The position numbers and the translations under genes were made by a program. Under the pieces are notes generated by a model. That model did not search any database and was not told the DNA's origin. It saw only the letters and a program-made list of their open reading frames with translations. 64,000 bases of DNA from Ectothiorhodospiraceae bacterium (GTDB taxonomy: Bacteria > Pseudomonadota > Gammaproteobacteria > Nitrococcales > Aquisalimonadaceae): positions 1 through 64,000 of the forward strand of contig JAFIFV010000129.1 of the NCBI GenBank assembly GCA_020831845.1, given 5' to 3'. Below, one piece after another: positions 34,536 to 43,821 of the stretch; position 1 is the first letter of the stretch, and every line of letters starts with the position of its first letter.

Positions 34536-35014
34536 TGTCTCGAAACAGACCTTTCTGGGAAACCAAATCACTGGAGGCGATGAGCCGCACGGAGTGGGAA
34601 TCGCTGTGCGACGGCTGCGCGCGCTGCTGCGTCCACAAGCTGGAGGATGAGGATACCGGCGAGATCGCCTATACGGACATCGTCTGCTCCCTGCTGGACT
34701 GCGACAGTTGCGGCTGCAGCGATTACGCCAACCGCAGCCAACGCGTGCCGGACTGCCTGCAACTGACACCGCGGATGGCGCGGACTCTGCACTGGCTGCC
34801 CGGCACCTGCGCCTACCGGCGCCTGGCGGAAGGCCGCGGCCTGGCATGGTGGCATCCTCTGGTTTCCGGTGATCCGGAGACCGTGCATCTGGCCGGTATT
34901 TCGGTGCGCGGGCGCGTCATATCGGAGCAACACGTTCATCCCGACATGGTGGAGGAACGGATCGTGGATTGGCCGGACCAGGATCCCACGGAAGACGACG
35001 GAGAACCGTTGTGA
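34535..35014 (+). CDS. YcgN family cysteine cluster protein
   Basis: A 159-residue UPF0260/YcgN protein. Identification rests on the alignment-like run [20 protein letters not shown] and the Cys pattern CDGCARCC followed by later Cys residues ([18 protein letters not shown]), likely a metal or Fe-S site. Function is unknown. The start is GTG at 34535, where similarity to E. coli YcgN begins; the frame is open far upstream but overlaps tspO there. Overlaps the next gene by 4 bp. Confidence 0.88.
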   Translation: MSRNRPFWETKSLEAMSRTEWESLCDGCARCCVHKLEDEDTGEIAYTDIVCSLLDCDSCGCSDYANRSQRVPDCLQLTPRMARTLHWLPGTCAYRRLAEGRGLAWWHPLVSGDPETVHLAGISVRGRVISEQHVHPDMVEERIVDWPDQDPTEDDGEPL

Positions 35015-35613
35015 GCACATCTCCCAAGCGCTGGGCCGAAGCCTGCGAACGCAACAAGGGACCAATCCTGCAGGTGCTCCAACGCCACCTGGTCGCCCCG
35101 CTCACCGTGCTGGAGATCGGCAGCGGCACAGGGCAGCATGCCGTGCACTTTTCCCGGCATATGCCGCATCTGGTCTGGCAGCCCAGCGACCAGGTGGAGA
35201 ACCTGCCGGGTATTGCGCGCTGGGCGGAGGAGGCCAGGCTGCCGAACCTGTTGTCGCCCGTCGTTCTGGACGTCACCGTGCAGCCCTGGCCGATCACCCG
35301 GGCCGGTGCAGTCTATTCCGCCAATACCGCGCACATCATGCACTGGGAGGGCGTCGAGGCCATGTTCGCCGGCGCCTCGAGGATACTGCCCGAGGGCGGA
35401 CATTTCTTCCTCTACGGACCGTTCAGCATGGGCGGCAAACACAACAGCGAGAGCAACGAGCTGTTCGACGCCGCGCTTCAGGCCCAGGATCCGGGAATGG
35501 GCATCCGCGACCTGGATGCGCTGGAGGAACTGGGGGAGCACTGCGGCCTACGGCTTGAAACCGCCGAGCCCATGCCGGCGAACAACCTGACGCTGGTGTG
35601 GAGAAAGCATTAG
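35011..35613 (+). CDS. DUF938 SAM-dependent methyltransferase
   Basis: A 200-residue protein with a class I methyltransferase SAM motif [20 protein letters not shown] (about 28-47) and the DUF938 phrases [22 protein letters not shown] and FFLYGPF. The substrate is unknown. Start is GTG in a GTGA overlap with the ycgN stop, which shows tight coupling. Its TAG stop is the first three bases of repeat copy C. Confidence 0.88.
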   Translation: MSTSPKRWAEACERNKGPILQVLQRHLVAPLTVLEIGSGTGQHAVHFSRHMPHLVWQPSDQVENLPGIARWAEEARLPNLLSPVVLDVTVQPWPITRAGAVYSANTAHIMHWEGVEAMFAGASRILPEGGHFFLYGPFSMGGKHNSESNELFDAALQAQDPGMGIRDLDALEELGEHCGLRLETAEPMPANNLTLVWRKH

Positions 35614-35801
35614 GAAAGCACTGAAGTATTCACGCTGCCGCAGGGTGCCCAGAGGGCGGTGATGCGCACGGGGCTTCGTTCCGGCCTCAGGCCAGTGGGC
35701 ACCGCCGACAGTGCCACTAATCCAGCGACGCCGCGTTGCTCCTAGCCACGAACGAAAACCGGTCACGAGCGCGGCGGCGTGAATACTTCAGTGTTTCCTT
35801 A
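35611..35801. repeat. Dispersed repeat, copy C, with terminal inverted arms
   Basis: The arms 35611-35641 and 35771-35801 are inverted repeats matching at 27 of 31 positions (core CTGAAGTATTCACGC). The right 75 bases match copies A and B: TTGCTCCTAGCCACGAACGA, then ACCGGTCACGAGCG and CAGTGTTTCC. A nested GGTGCCCA/TGGGCACC pair lies inside. The element lies between the DUF938 gene and the convergent response-regulator gene and could form a long hairpin in both transcripts. Confidence 0.8.
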
Positions 35802-35822
35802 ACTCTGGTGGAATGCGCTCGC

Positions 35823-37226
35823 CTAGGCGGCACCTTCCTCGTCCAGACGGCGGTACAGGGTCCGTCGGCTGACGTCCAACAGGGCCGAGGCACGGCGTTT
35901 GTTGCCACCCACCTGGTCCAGCACGTAGTGGATGTAGCGTTGCTCAAGTTCCGCCAGCGTGGGCAGCATCGGACCGTGGGTCATGTCCTTCAGCAAACCA
36001 TCCACGCTCGCCGCGGCGATCGGCCGCCGGTCGTTGCCGCGCACCCGGGACGGCAGATGTTCAAGCTCGACGGTATCCGACTGGCAAAAGGTCACTGCCC
36101 GCTCCACCGCGTTCTGCAGCTCACGAACGTTACCGGGAAAGCTGTACATCTTGAGCGCCGCCAGCGCCTCGCTGGAGAACCCCTTCACGTCGCGACCCAT
36201 CTGCATGCCGAAACGGGTCAGGAAACGGGCGGCAAGCAGTTCCAGGTCCTCCTCCCGCTCGCGCAGCGGCGGTATGCGCAGAGTGAACGTCTCCAACCGG
36301 TAGAACAGGTCTTCCCTGAAACCGCCCGCCTCGATCATCTCTTCCAGATTCCGGTTGGTGGCGGCGACTATGCGCACATCCACCTCATGCTCCTTGCTCG
36401 CCCCCACCGGGCGGATCACCCCGTCCTGTAATACGCGCAGCAGCTTCGCCTGCAGCGCCATCGGCATTTCGCCCAGTTCATCCAGGAACAGGGTGCCGCC
36501 GTGCGCCTGGTCGAACAGCCCCTTCTTGGCTTTCACCGCACCGGTGAAAGCGCCGGCCTCGTGGCCGAAGAATTCGGATTCCAGCAATTCCGCCGGCACA
36601 CCGGCGCAGTTCACCGCCTGGAACGGCCCGGCCGCGCGCTGGGATTCCTCATGAATGGCGCGCGCCACCAGTTCCTTGCCGGTGCCGCTCTCGCCGACCA
36701 CCAGCACGGGCCCCAGCGCCTGGGCCAGTTGCTGGATCTGCTGGAACAGCGTCCGCATGGCCCGGCTCTGGCCGATCAGGCCATGAAAATGGTCCTCCTC
36801 CAGCAGGCTGCGGTACTTGCGGACCTCACCGCGCAGTCGCCGTGTTTCCAGCAACCGGTGGATCGCCAACAGGAAATGCTCCAGATCCAGCGGCTTGGTC
36901 AGGAACTCGTCCGCACCCGCCTTCAGCGCCTCCACCGCCTGGGAAATCGTGCCGAACCCGGTGATGATCAGGAACGAGGGCGCATCAGGCAGCTGTTTGA
37001 CCTCGTGCAGCAACTCCATGCCGTCGCGACCGGGCAGGCGCAGGTCACTGACGATGAGATCCGGCTGGATGTCAGAGATCTTCTTTATGGCCGCTTCGGC
37101 ACTGTCCACGGCGGTCACCGGGATATTGGCGTCCTGGAGTTCCTCGGTCAGCAGCTCGCGCAGGGCGCGATCGTCCTCCACCAGCAGCACATGCTCTCGA
37201 TCGGATTTGCTAGACGTTCGTGGCAT
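35823..37226 (-). CDS. NtrC-type sigma-54-dependent response regulator
   Basis: A 467-residue regulator. REC (about 11-125; phosphoacceptor Asp61, Lys111) is followed by an AAA+ sigma-54 interaction domain with Walker A GESGTGKE (178-185), the sigma-54 contact loop GAFTGA (225-230) and Walker B TLFLDE (245-250). A Fis-type helix-turn-helix is at the C-terminus (NKRRASALLDVSRRTLYRRL). It activates sigma-54 promoters when phosphorylated; targets are unknown. The ATG at 37226 has GAGGAGGGTG before it. It overlaps the kinase gene by 17 bp. Confidence 0.95.
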   Translation of the reverse strand: MPRTSSKSDREHVLLVEDDRALRELLTEELQDANIPVTAVDSAEAAIKKISDIQPDLIVSDLRLPGRDGMELLHEVKQLPDAPSFLIITGFGTISQAVEALKAGADEFLTKPLDLEHFLLAIHRLLETRRLRGEVRKYRSLLEEDHFHGLIGQSRAMRTLFQQIQQLAQALGPVLVVGESGTGKELVARAIHEESQRAAGPFQAVNCAGVPAELLESEFFGHEAGAFTGAVKAKKGLFDQAHGGTLFLDELGEMPMALQAKLLRVLQDGVIRPVGASKEHEVDVRIVAATNRNLEEMIEAGGFREDLFYRLETFTLRIPPLREREEDLELLAARFLTRFGMQMGRDVKGFSSEALAALKMYSFPGNVRELQNAVERAVTFCQSDTVELEHLPSRVRGNDRRPIAAASVDGLLKDMTHGPMLPTLAELEQRYIHYVLDQVGGNKRRASALLDVSRRTLYRRLDEEGAA

Positions 37227-38709
37227 CGGCACCCTCCTCGGCGCTAGGCGCATTCGATTCCTCGGCAGGGTTGACGGGCAGCCGGATGGCAAACCGCGCA
37301 CCCCCCATGGGACTTTCCTGTACTTCCACCTGGCCGCCATGCTCGGCGATGATGCCGTGCACAACCGCCAGACCAAGCCCGGTGCCCTCGCCCACGGACT
37401 TGGTGGTGAAAAACGGCTCGAACAGGCGCTCCCGAATCGAAGCGGGCACCCCCGGGCCGTCGTCGTCCACCACGACCGTGATGCTGTCATCCGCGCTCAC
37501 GACCCAACTCACCTCCAGTTGGGTGGCACCCGCCTGCATCGCATTCTTCATCAGGTTCACAAGTACCTGCTCAAGGCGGACCGGGTCGGCCAGCAGGTCC
37601 GGATCAGGCACCGCCGGCATCACCTGCAATTGAACCCCGCGTTCGTTGAAAGGTTGCTCCAGCGCCGACGAAGCTGCCTCCACCAGGTCGGTCATGCGGG
37701 TACGACGATACTGCCGGTTCTGGCCGCGGCCGAATTCCAGCAACTGGCGCACGATATGCTCCATGCGCGCCACCTCGTCCCGGATCTGGCGGAGCGATCT
37801 CGCCTCGGGGCTGTCCGGGTTGGTCTTGCGGAGCGCCCGCTGCGCCTTGCCGTCGAGTACGCCCAACGGAGTGCCCAGCTCATGCGCCACGCCGGAGGCG
37901 AGCCGACCAATGGCCGCCAGCTTCTCCGCATGCCGGAGTTCCTGCTCCAGGCGAGCCTGAACCTCACGGCGGGAGGCGATTTCCTGCTCTGCCTTGTGGA
38001 TGGAATCCAGCATGGTGTTCAGCGCGGTGCTCAACGACTTGATCTCCCTGGGCCCCTCCCGTTCAGCCCGGTGGGTACGCTGCCCGGATTCCACCAGCGC
38101 CATGCTGTCGATCAGCCGTTCCAGATGGCGCCCGATCGCCCGCCGGTGGCCGAGCAATACCATCAGGGTGATCAAACCGCCCGCCGCGGCGATGACGCCC
38201 ACCGCCCAGAGACGCAACTGGAAAACGGTGTCCTGGTAGTCGCTGGCGCGCCGTGTGACCTGCAACAGACCGCTGATCCGACCTCCGCTGTCCGACAAGG
38301 GCAGGAAATAGGAATACACATCCTGGCCCTGAATCTGGTCGTAACCGCCCCGCTGCTCCCCTTCCGCAGCCAGTTCGGCCACTTCCTGGGTGCGCGGGGA
38401 AGGATTGACCGCGCCGACCGCAGCGACCAGCTCACCCTGCACGTCGTAGACGTAGGCGCCATAGACGCGGCCGATACGGAAGACGGACTCCAGCGCCTGG
38501 CGAACCTCCTGCTGTCGGCCATGCTCCAGACTGTCGCTGATGGGCAGCCTGACCGCGCGAGCCACCAGTTCCACGTCTTCCTGCATGCGCGTTTCGGCGG
38601 ATCTTTCCAGAGTGTGCAAGCCGATCGTGGTGAACAAGGCCATCGCAATCAACAGGGGCACCAGCACCTGCAGAATCAGGGCCCAGCGCAGACTGTAGCT
38701 TGGTCGCAT
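37210..38709 (-). CDS. Membrane histidine kinase, partner of the NtrC-type regulator
   Basis: A 499-residue sensor kinase. Two membrane helices (about 8-30 and 166-187) flank a periplasmic sensor of about 135 residues. A HAMP-like linker, the H-box GVAHELGTP with His276, an N-box NLMKNAMQAG and G-boxes (DDDGPGVP, GTGLGLAVVHG) follow. All catalytic motifs are present. The signal sensed is unknown. The ATG at 38709 follows GGAGAT; a start 8 codons upstream is possible. Confidence 0.93.
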   Translation of the reverse strand: MRPSYSLRWALILQVLVPLLIAMALFTTIGLHTLERSAETRMQEDVELVARAVRLPISDSLEHGRQQEVRQALESVFRIGRVYGAYVYDVQGELVAAVGAVNPSPRTQEVAELAAEGEQRGGYDQIQGQDVYSYFLPLSDSGGRISGLLQVTRRASDYQDTVFQLRLWAVGVIAAAGGLITLMVLLGHRRAIGRHLERLIDSMALVESGQRTHRAEREGPREIKSLSTALNTMLDSIHKAEQEIASRREVQARLEQELRHAEKLAAIGRLASGVAHELGTPLGVLDGKAQRALRKTNPDSPEARSLRQIRDEVARMEHIVRQLLEFGRGQNRQYRRTRMTDLVEAASSALEQPFNERGVQLQVMPAVPDPDLLADPVRLEQVLVNLMKNAMQAGATQLEVSWVVSADDSITVVVDDDGPGVPASIRERLFEPFFTTKSVGEGTGLGLAVVHGIIAEHGGQVEVQESPMGGARFAIRLPVNPAEESNAPSAEEGADATNV

Positions 38710-38787
38710 GGTGAATCTCCGCCAGGTCGGCATGGACCGGGCCTGATTACCGTGTATTTGTGACTCATGTGCCATATTGACACATTC

Positions 38788-38816
38788 ATTATGCCGTTGT
38801 TCCTGTTGTCTGCGAA
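38788..38816 (-). promoter_or_regulatory. Possible promoter of the kinase-regulator operon
   Basis: On the minus strand TTCGCA (38811-38816) and CATAAT (38788-38793) are 17 nt apart, about 80 nt before the kinase start. The -10 matches 5 of 6 and the -35 4 of 6. The rest of the 261-bp divergent gap to the DUF4168 gene holds no gene. Confidence 0.4.
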
Positions 38817-38970
38817 GCGCTGCAAATTGCCGCCAGGCCTTGGCTTGCATCGCTCACTCAAGCGTCTGGGGGTCATTCACCGCAGCGCTGCAGGGATATT
38901 CACAGCAAATGGCATGCCTCATGCACCAGACCTGGTGACAGATATTTGTGCAACCCGTGAGGTGAGTTAG

Positions 38971-39378
38971 ATGCGTACTTACAAAAAAGCATCCGTTTTC
39001 ATGATTCCTCTGCTGTCCGGCCTGCTGTTCAGCTCGCTGGCCGTGGCCCAGGCCCAACAGGATCAGGGCGGACAGGGGCAGCAAGGTGGCGCGATGATGG
39101 AGCAGGAAGCGCAGGATTTCGATCGTGAGGAGCTGGAGAAATTTGCTGATGCCTACGTGAAGGTCGGCGAAATCCACACGGAGTACTCCCAGCGCCTTCA
39201 GGAAGTGGAATCCACTGACGAAGCGCAGAACCTGCAGCAGGAAGCCAATGACGAAATGGTTCAGGCTATACAGGACGCCGGCCTGGAGGTGCAGGATTAC
39301 TCGGCCATCGCCGCCGCCCTGGAGCGCGACCCGGAAATGCGCGAAGACGTGGTCGGCATGATCGAGGAACGTCAGTAA
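38971..39378 (+). CDS. DUF4168 domain exported protein
   Basis: A 135-residue protein with a signal peptide (about 1-26, ending LAVAQA), a Gln/Gly-rich linker (QQDQGGQGQQGG) and an all-helical DUF4168 domain (LEKFADAYVKVGEIHTEYSQ ... EVQDYSAIAAALERDPEMRE). Family function is unknown. GAGGTG precedes the ATG. It is divergent from the two-component operon and ends before a strong terminator. Confidence 0.87.
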   Translation: MRTYKKASVFMIPLLSGLLFSSLAVAQAQQDQGGQGQQGGAMMEQEAQDFDREELEKFADAYVKVGEIHTEYSQRLQEVESTDEAQNLQQEANDEMVQAIQDAGLEVQDYSAIAAALERDPEMREDVVGMIEERQ

Positions 39379-39454
39379 ACAGGGATTCCGGTCCTGCTGG
39401 CCGCGCGCCATGCGGTACCCTCTGGTACCATGGCTCGACGACAGCACAGACGAG

Positions 39455-39486
39455 AAAAAAGCCCCGCTCCGGCGGGGCTTTGTTTT
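39455..39486 (+). terminator. Rho-independent terminator after the DUF4168 gene
   Basis: Stem GCCCCGC/GCGGGGC (39461-39467 and 39472-39478) with a TCCG loop is preceded by an A-run and followed by TTTGTTTT, so it could work in both directions. It separates DUF4168 from fabA. Confidence 0.88.
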
Positions 39487-39572
39487 GCCCGAGTGCGGAT
39501 CGGCTCGATCCCGGGCCAGCTATCCCTTACACTTAGCACGCGAGCGACCGCTGGCGAGCCCGAGAGGAGACG

Positions 39573-40115
39573 ATGTCAACGACCCCCCACTACAACAAGA
39601 ACCACAGCAGCTTCGCGTACGACGACCTGATCGCCTGCGCCGAAGGCCGGCTGTTCGGCCCCGGCAATCCGCAGCTTCCGAAGCCGAACATGCTGATGCT
39701 CGACCGCATCGTCCGCATCGACGACACCAGCGGCGAGTTCGGCAAAGGGTACATCCACGCCGAACTCGATATCCGTCCGGAGCTGTGGTTCTTCGACTGC
39801 CATTTCCAGGATGATCCGGTCATGCCCGGCTGCCTGGGGCTGGATGCGATGTGGCAGCTCGTTGGTTTCTTCCTCGGCTGGAAGGGCGGACAGGGACGCG
39901 GTCGGGCTCTGGGTGCTGGCGAAGTGAAGTTCACCGGCCAGGTACTCCCGGATGCAAAGCTCGTCACTTATCATATCCACATGAAACGCGTGATCATGCG
40001 GCGCCTGACCATGGGCATTGCCGACGCCGAGATGCAGGTGGACGGAAAAACCATCTACGTCGCCAAAGATCTGCGGGTTGGTTTGTTCCACTCCCCGGAA
40101 GCAATGGAAAACTGA
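39573..40115 (+). CDS. fabA: 3-hydroxydecanoyl-ACP dehydratase/isomerase FabA
   Basis: A 180-residue FabA. It dehydrates 3-hydroxydecanoyl-ACP and isomerises the product to the cis-3 form, the branch point to unsaturated fatty acids. Active-site residues are His77 in [13 protein letters not shown] and Asp91 in LGLDA. The FabA-specific [20 protein letters not shown] run separates it from FabZ. AGAGGAGACG precedes the ATG. It lies 59 nt upstream of fabB, its usual operon partner. I saw no convincing FabR or FadR site upstream. Confidence 0.97.
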   Translation: MSTTPHYNKNHSSFAYDDLIACAEGRLFGPGNPQLPKPNMLMLDRIVRIDDTSGEFGKGYIHAELDIRPELWFFDCHFQDDPVMPGCLGLDAMWQLVGFFLGWKGGQGRGRALGAGEVKFTGQVLPDAKLVTYHIHMKRVIMRRLTMGIADAEMQVDGKTIYVAKDLRVGLFHSPEAMEN

Positions 40116-40174
40116 TCCCAGAGGCGCTGCTGGGCAGTGATTACCGGGACTGAAATGGTACCGAGGAGAAGGTA

Positions 40175-41395
40175 ATGAAACGGGTGGTCGTAACGGGCAT
40201 GGGCATCGTCTCCTGCCTGGGCAATGATCAGCAGACGGTGCTGGACAGCCTGAAGAATGGACGCTCCGGCATTCGTTTCAAGGAAGAGTACGAGGAATAC
40301 GGGCTGCGCAGCCGCATCTCCGGCCAGGTCGATATCGACCTGGAGGAGCGGATCGACCGCAAGCCCCGGCGGTTCATGGGCGATGCCGCTGCCTACGCCT
40401 ATATCGCGATGGGCGACGCCATCGCCGATGCCGGCCTCGAGGAAGACGAGGTCTCCAACCCCAGAACCGGCCTGATCGCCGGCTCCGGCGGCGGCTCCAC
40501 CGAGCACCTGGTGAAATCGGCAGACATCCTGCGGGAGCGCGGCGTCAAGCGAGTTGGCCCCTATCAGGTACCACGCGTGATGAGCAGCACGGTATCAGCC
40601 TGCCTTGCCACCCCCTACCGCATCAAGGGCATCAATTACTCGATCAGCTCCGCCTGCTCCACCAGCGCGCATTGCATCGGCAACGCCATGGAACAGATCC
40701 AGTTGGGCAAGCAGGACATCGTCTTCGCCGGCGGCGGCGAGGACGAGCACTGGACCCTGACCATGCTTTTCGATGCCATGGGAGCGCTCTCCTCCAAGTA
40801 CAACGACACACCGGAGCGGGCCTCCCGCGCCTATGACGCCAACCGGGACGGCTTCGTGATTGCCGGCGGGGGCGGCATCCTCGTGCTGGAGGAGCTGGAG
40901 CATGCCCGCGCACGCGGAGCCAGGATCTATGCGGAGTTGACCGGCTACGGCGCCACCTCCGATGGCTACGACATGGTCGCCCCGTCCGGCGAGGGTGCGG
41001 TGCGGTGCATGCAGCAGGCGCTGCGGACGGTGGAAGGCCAGGTGGATTACATCAACGCCCACGGCACCAGCACGCCCGCCGGCGACATCACCGAGCTGAA
41101 GGCCATCCGCGAGGTCTTCGGCATGGACAAGTTCCCCCCCGTCAGCTCCACCAAGTCATTGACCGGCCACTCGCTGGGGGCTGCCGGCGTCCAGGAAGCA
41201 ATTTACAGCCTGCTGATGCTGCAACATGATTTTATTGCCGCCTCCGCCAACGTGGAGACACTGGACCCGGATGCCGAAGGTTTGCCGGTGGCCCTGCAAC
41301 GCAAGGACAGCGCCGGCCTGCGCACCGTCATGTCCAACAGCTTCGGCTTTGGCGGCACCAACGCCACGCTGATCTTCCAACGTTACGACGACTGA
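40175..41395 (+). CDS. fabB: 3-oxoacyl-ACP synthase I FabB
   Basis: A 406-residue beta-ketoacyl-ACP synthase. The catalytic triad is Cys161 ([10 protein letters not shown]), His296 (NAHGTSTP) and His332 (TGHSLGAAG). Pairing with fabA and the sequence start [16 protein letters not shown] identify FabB rather than FabF. It elongates the cis-3-decenoyl product of FabA. GAGGAGAAGG precedes the ATG. Confidence 0.97.
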   Translation: MKRVVVTGMGIVSCLGNDQQTVLDSLKNGRSGIRFKEEYEEYGLRSRISGQVDIDLEERIDRKPRRFMGDAAAYAYIAMGDAIADAGLEEDEVSNPRTGLIAGSGGGSTEHLVKSADILRERGVKRVGPYQVPRVMSSTVSACLATPYRIKGINYSISSACSTSAHCIGNAMEQIQLGKQDIVFAGGGEDEHWTLTMLFDAMGALSSKYNDTPERASRAYDANRDGFVIAGGGGILVLEELEHARARGARIYAELTGYGATSDGYDMVAPSGEGAVRCMQQALRTVEGQVDYINAHGTSTPAGDITELKAIREVFGMDKFPPVSSTKSLTGHSLGAAGVQEAIYSLLMLQHDFIAASANVETLDPDAEGLPVALQRKDSAGLRTVMSNSFGFGGTNATLIFQRYDD

Positions 41396-41411
41396 TATCG
41401 GGGATATCTTC

Positions 41412-42083
41412 ATGGAAAAGATGTTTCGGCCTGCGCTGCTGGCGGCAGGCATGGCTTTTGTGCTGGCCGCCTGCACCACAATGGACCCCTATACCGGCGA
41501 ACAGCGCACTGCCCGTGCCACCACCGGCGCAGCCATCGGCGCTGTCGCCGGCGCCGTGATCGGCGTAGCCACCGGCTCGGATAGCCGGGAGCGCCGCAAA
41601 CGGGCACTGATCGGCGCCGGCATCGGCGGGCTCTCGGGGGCAGCCGTTGGCGGCTACATGGACCGCCAGGAGGCCAGGCTTCGCGAACAGCTGCAGGGCA
41701 CGGGGGTCAGCGTCACACGCCAGGGCGACGACATCATCCTCAACATGCCGGGCAATGTGACCTTCGGCTTCGATAGCGCGGACCTGCGCTCGGAGTTCTT
41801 CGAGGTGCTGGACTCAGTGGCCCTGGTGGTCAACGAGTTCGACCAGACACTGGTTGAAGTCGCCGGCCACACCGACAGCACCGGCGCAGCGGACTACAAT
41901 CAGCGCCTGTCGGAGCGCCGTGCGGACACCGTGGCCCGGTACCTCGGCAATCGCGGCGTGGACAACCGTCGCATCGCAACCGCCGGCTTCGGCGAAGACT
42001 ACCCCATTGCCGACAACAGATCCGAAGCTGGCCGCCAGGCCAACCGCCGGGTGGAACTGACGCTGGTTCCGATCACCCGCTGA
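41412..42083 (+). CDS. OmpA family lipoprotein with glycine-zipper (YiaD-like)
   Basis: A 223-residue lipoprotein (lipobox LAAC, Cys21). A glycine-zipper region (TTGAAIGAVAGAVIGVATG and ALIGAGIGGLSGAAVGGY, about 38-82) likely inserts in or associates with the membrane. It is followed by a peptidoglycan-binding OmpA domain (about 112-220) with NVTFGFDSADL, VAGHTDSTG and NRRVELTL. Role: probably tethering outer membrane to cell wall. It starts 16 nt after fabB and ends at a terminator, so it may be read with fabAB. Confidence 0.9.
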   Translation: MEKMFRPALLAAGMAFVLAACTTMDPYTGEQRTARATTGAAIGAVAGAVIGVATGSDSRERRKRALIGAGIGGLSGAAVGGYMDRQEARLREQLQGTGVSVTRQGDDIILNMPGNVTFGFDSADLRSEFFEVLDSVALVVNEFDQTLVEVAGHTDSTGAADYNQRLSERRADTVARYLGNRGVDNRRIATAGFGEDYPIADNRSEAGRQANRRVELTLVPITR

Positions 42084-42100
42084 CCGGAGGCTCCCTGGAT

Positions 42101-42130
42101 AAGAGCGGGGCGCAGCGCCCCGCTCTTTTG
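42101..42130 (+). terminator. Rho-independent terminator after the OmpA-like gene
   Basis: AAGAGCGGGGC pairs with GCCCCGCTCTT around CGCAGC-type loop sequence, followed by TTTT. It lies between this gene and the convergent PEBP-like gene and may serve both. Confidence 0.85.
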
Positions 42131-42142
42131 CGAGCAATGTCA

Positions 42143-42772
42143 TCAGGCGGGCACTTTCGGGTTCAGGCTGTACGTTCCCGTTATCCGCGCTTCGGCCAGC
42201 ACGTGGCCCTTGATGGCCTGCAACACGTCCTGACCGCTGAAGCGGCCGTCCACCGGACAACGTTCCAGGTCCGTGGCATACAAGGTGAAATGGTAATGAT
42301 GGACGATGCTGTCGTTCCACGGCGGGCACGGACCATCGTAGCCGTAGTAGTCTCCCGCCATATCCGGATTCCCGGCAAGAAAGCTGGTGTAATCGTTCAG
42401 CCCGTGGCGCAGCCCCATGGGCGCCTCCGGCCCGGACTTGCCCTTCTGTGTCACTTCCCGCGAGAACGCGCCCTCTGCCAGTTCCGAGGGGCTGGTGGGG
42501 ATATCCACGAGCACCCAGTGAAAGAAGTCCACGCGCGGCAAGTGCGCGGGAATGACCTTGCCTTCCTGGTTCACGTCATCGGCTTTGCTGGGCACATCGG
42601 GATCGTGGCAGATCAATACCAGCGAACGTGTTCCCTGGGGCAGGTCGCTCCAGGCCAGATGCGGGCTGCGGTTCCTGCCGAACTGCATATGGGTCTGCGG
42701 ATCGGGGATACCGAAGGCATACTCGGGCGGTATGGGCTGATCGTGAGTCAGACTCTTGCTGCTGAGTTTCAT
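42143..42772 (-). CDS. YbhB/YbcL family PEBP-like protein
   Basis: A 209-residue phosphatidylethanolamine-binding-protein-like (Raf-kinase-inhibitor-like) protein. Recognisable parts are RSPHLAWSDLPQGTRSLVLI, HDPDVPS and FFHWVLVDIP, with the ligand-site phrases YYGYDGPCPPWND and HHYHFTLYA. The bacterial role is unsettled. No signal peptide is seen, so it is likely cytosolic. GGGGGAG precedes the chosen ATG; upstream in-frame starts lack a site. Convergent with the OmpA-like gene. Confidence 0.9.
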   Translation of the reverse strand: MKLSSKSLTHDQPIPPEYAFGIPDPQTHMQFGRNRSPHLAWSDLPQGTRSLVLICHDPDVPSKADDVNQEGKVIPAHLPRVDFFHWVLVDIPTSPSELAEGAFSREVTQKGKSGPEAPMGLRHGLNDYTSFLAGNPDMAGDYYGYDGPCPPWNDSIVHHYHFTLYATDLERCPVDGRFSGQDVLQAIKGHVLAEARITGTYSLNPKVPA

Positions 42773-42897
42773 GCACTCCCCCTCTGGTCGCGACATAGCT
42801 GACGGGACACGGTACACCAAAAACCGGGTACCGTGCCCACGTGGATTCCTACAGCATTGTAGACATCCTGGCAGCCCATGACAGGCGGGGTTGGCAG

Positions 42898-43794
42898 CTA
42901 GCCTGCAATGCGCCCCACGAGCGGGAGGTAGTGATCAACCAGCAGCAGCGCGAAAAGCGCCATCAGATAGGTGATGGAGTAGCCGAAAGCTTTCATCGGC
43001 AGCCGCTGATCGTCGGAGAACCACATTTTCACGGCGTAGTAGAGGAACCCGGCATTCAGCGCCAGCACACCCACCAGGTACAACGGGCCCGCCATGCGCA
43101 GCGCATAGGGTAACAGCGTGACCGCCAGCAGCAGCAAGGTGTAGAGCAGGATCTGGAGCTGGGTGAAACGGACGCCATGGGTGACCGGCAGCATCGGAAT
43201 ATCCACCAGTGCATACTCTTCGCGGCGGTGGATGGCGAGAGCCCAGAAATGCGGCGGGGTCCAGACGAAGATGATCAGGAACAACAGCAATGCATGCGGA
43301 TCCAGCGTGCCGGTCACCGCAGTCCATCCGAGCACCGGGGGGGCGGCGCCCGCAGCCCCGCCAATCACGATGTTCTGTGGTGTGGCCCGCTTCAGGTAGA
43401 GGGTGTAGACGAACGCATAGCCGATCAACGAGAGGAAGGTCAGCAGCGCAGTCAACGGGTTGACCAGCCAGTACAGCAGCCCCAGTCCGGCCACCCCGAT
43501 CGCCACGGAGAACGCAACGGCGTTCGCCGCCGGTATGGTTCCCTGCGGCAGCGGGCGACCCCGGGTTCGCGCCATTTGCGCGTCCACCCGCCGATCCACC
43601 ATCTGGTTGATAGCCGCGGCGGCACCAGAGGCGAGCGCGATTCCCAGGCTACCGAACACCAGCGCGTCCCAGGGGACTTCGGCCGGCGGCGCGGCAAGCA
43701 CCATACCCACGATGGCGGTGAACACCAGCAACGCCACCACCTTGGGCTTGGTGAGCTCGTAATAGTCACGCCAATTGGCTGCCACTGCCCGCAT
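42898..43794 (-). CDS. ctaB: Protoheme IX farnesyltransferase (heme O synthase)
   Basis: A 298-residue UbiA-family membrane prenyltransferase that adds a farnesyl group to heme B to make heme O for the oxidase. Typical parts are [17 protein letters not shown], the Asp-rich [20 protein letters not shown] (about 63-82) that binds the prenyl diphosphate with magnesium, and [10 protein letters not shown]. About nine membrane helices are visible. It lies 27 nt after ctaA and is the last gene of the oxidase cluster. Confidence 0.96.
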   Translation of the reverse strand: MRAVAANWRDYYELTKPKVVALLVFTAIVGMVLAAPPAEVPWDALVFGSLGIALASGAAAAINQMVDRRVDAQMARTRGRPLPQGTIPAANAVAFSVAIGVAGLGLLYWLVNPLTALLTFLSLIGYAFVYTLYLKRATPQNIVIGGAAGAAPPVLGWTAVTGTLDPHALLLFLIIFVWTPPHFWALAIHRREEYALVDIPMLPVTHGVRFTQLQILLYTLLLLAVTLLPYALRMAGPLYLVGVLALNAGFLYYAVKMWFSDDQRLPMKAFGYSITYLMALFALLLVDHYLPLVGRIAG

Positions 43795-43821
43795 ACGGTT
43801 ACCGCTATCCTGTTCGGCGAA

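Noticed and set aside
39487-39572. FabR/FadR operator upstream of fabA
   Set aside because: No palindrome resembling either known site; TACACT could be a -10 but no -35 fits.
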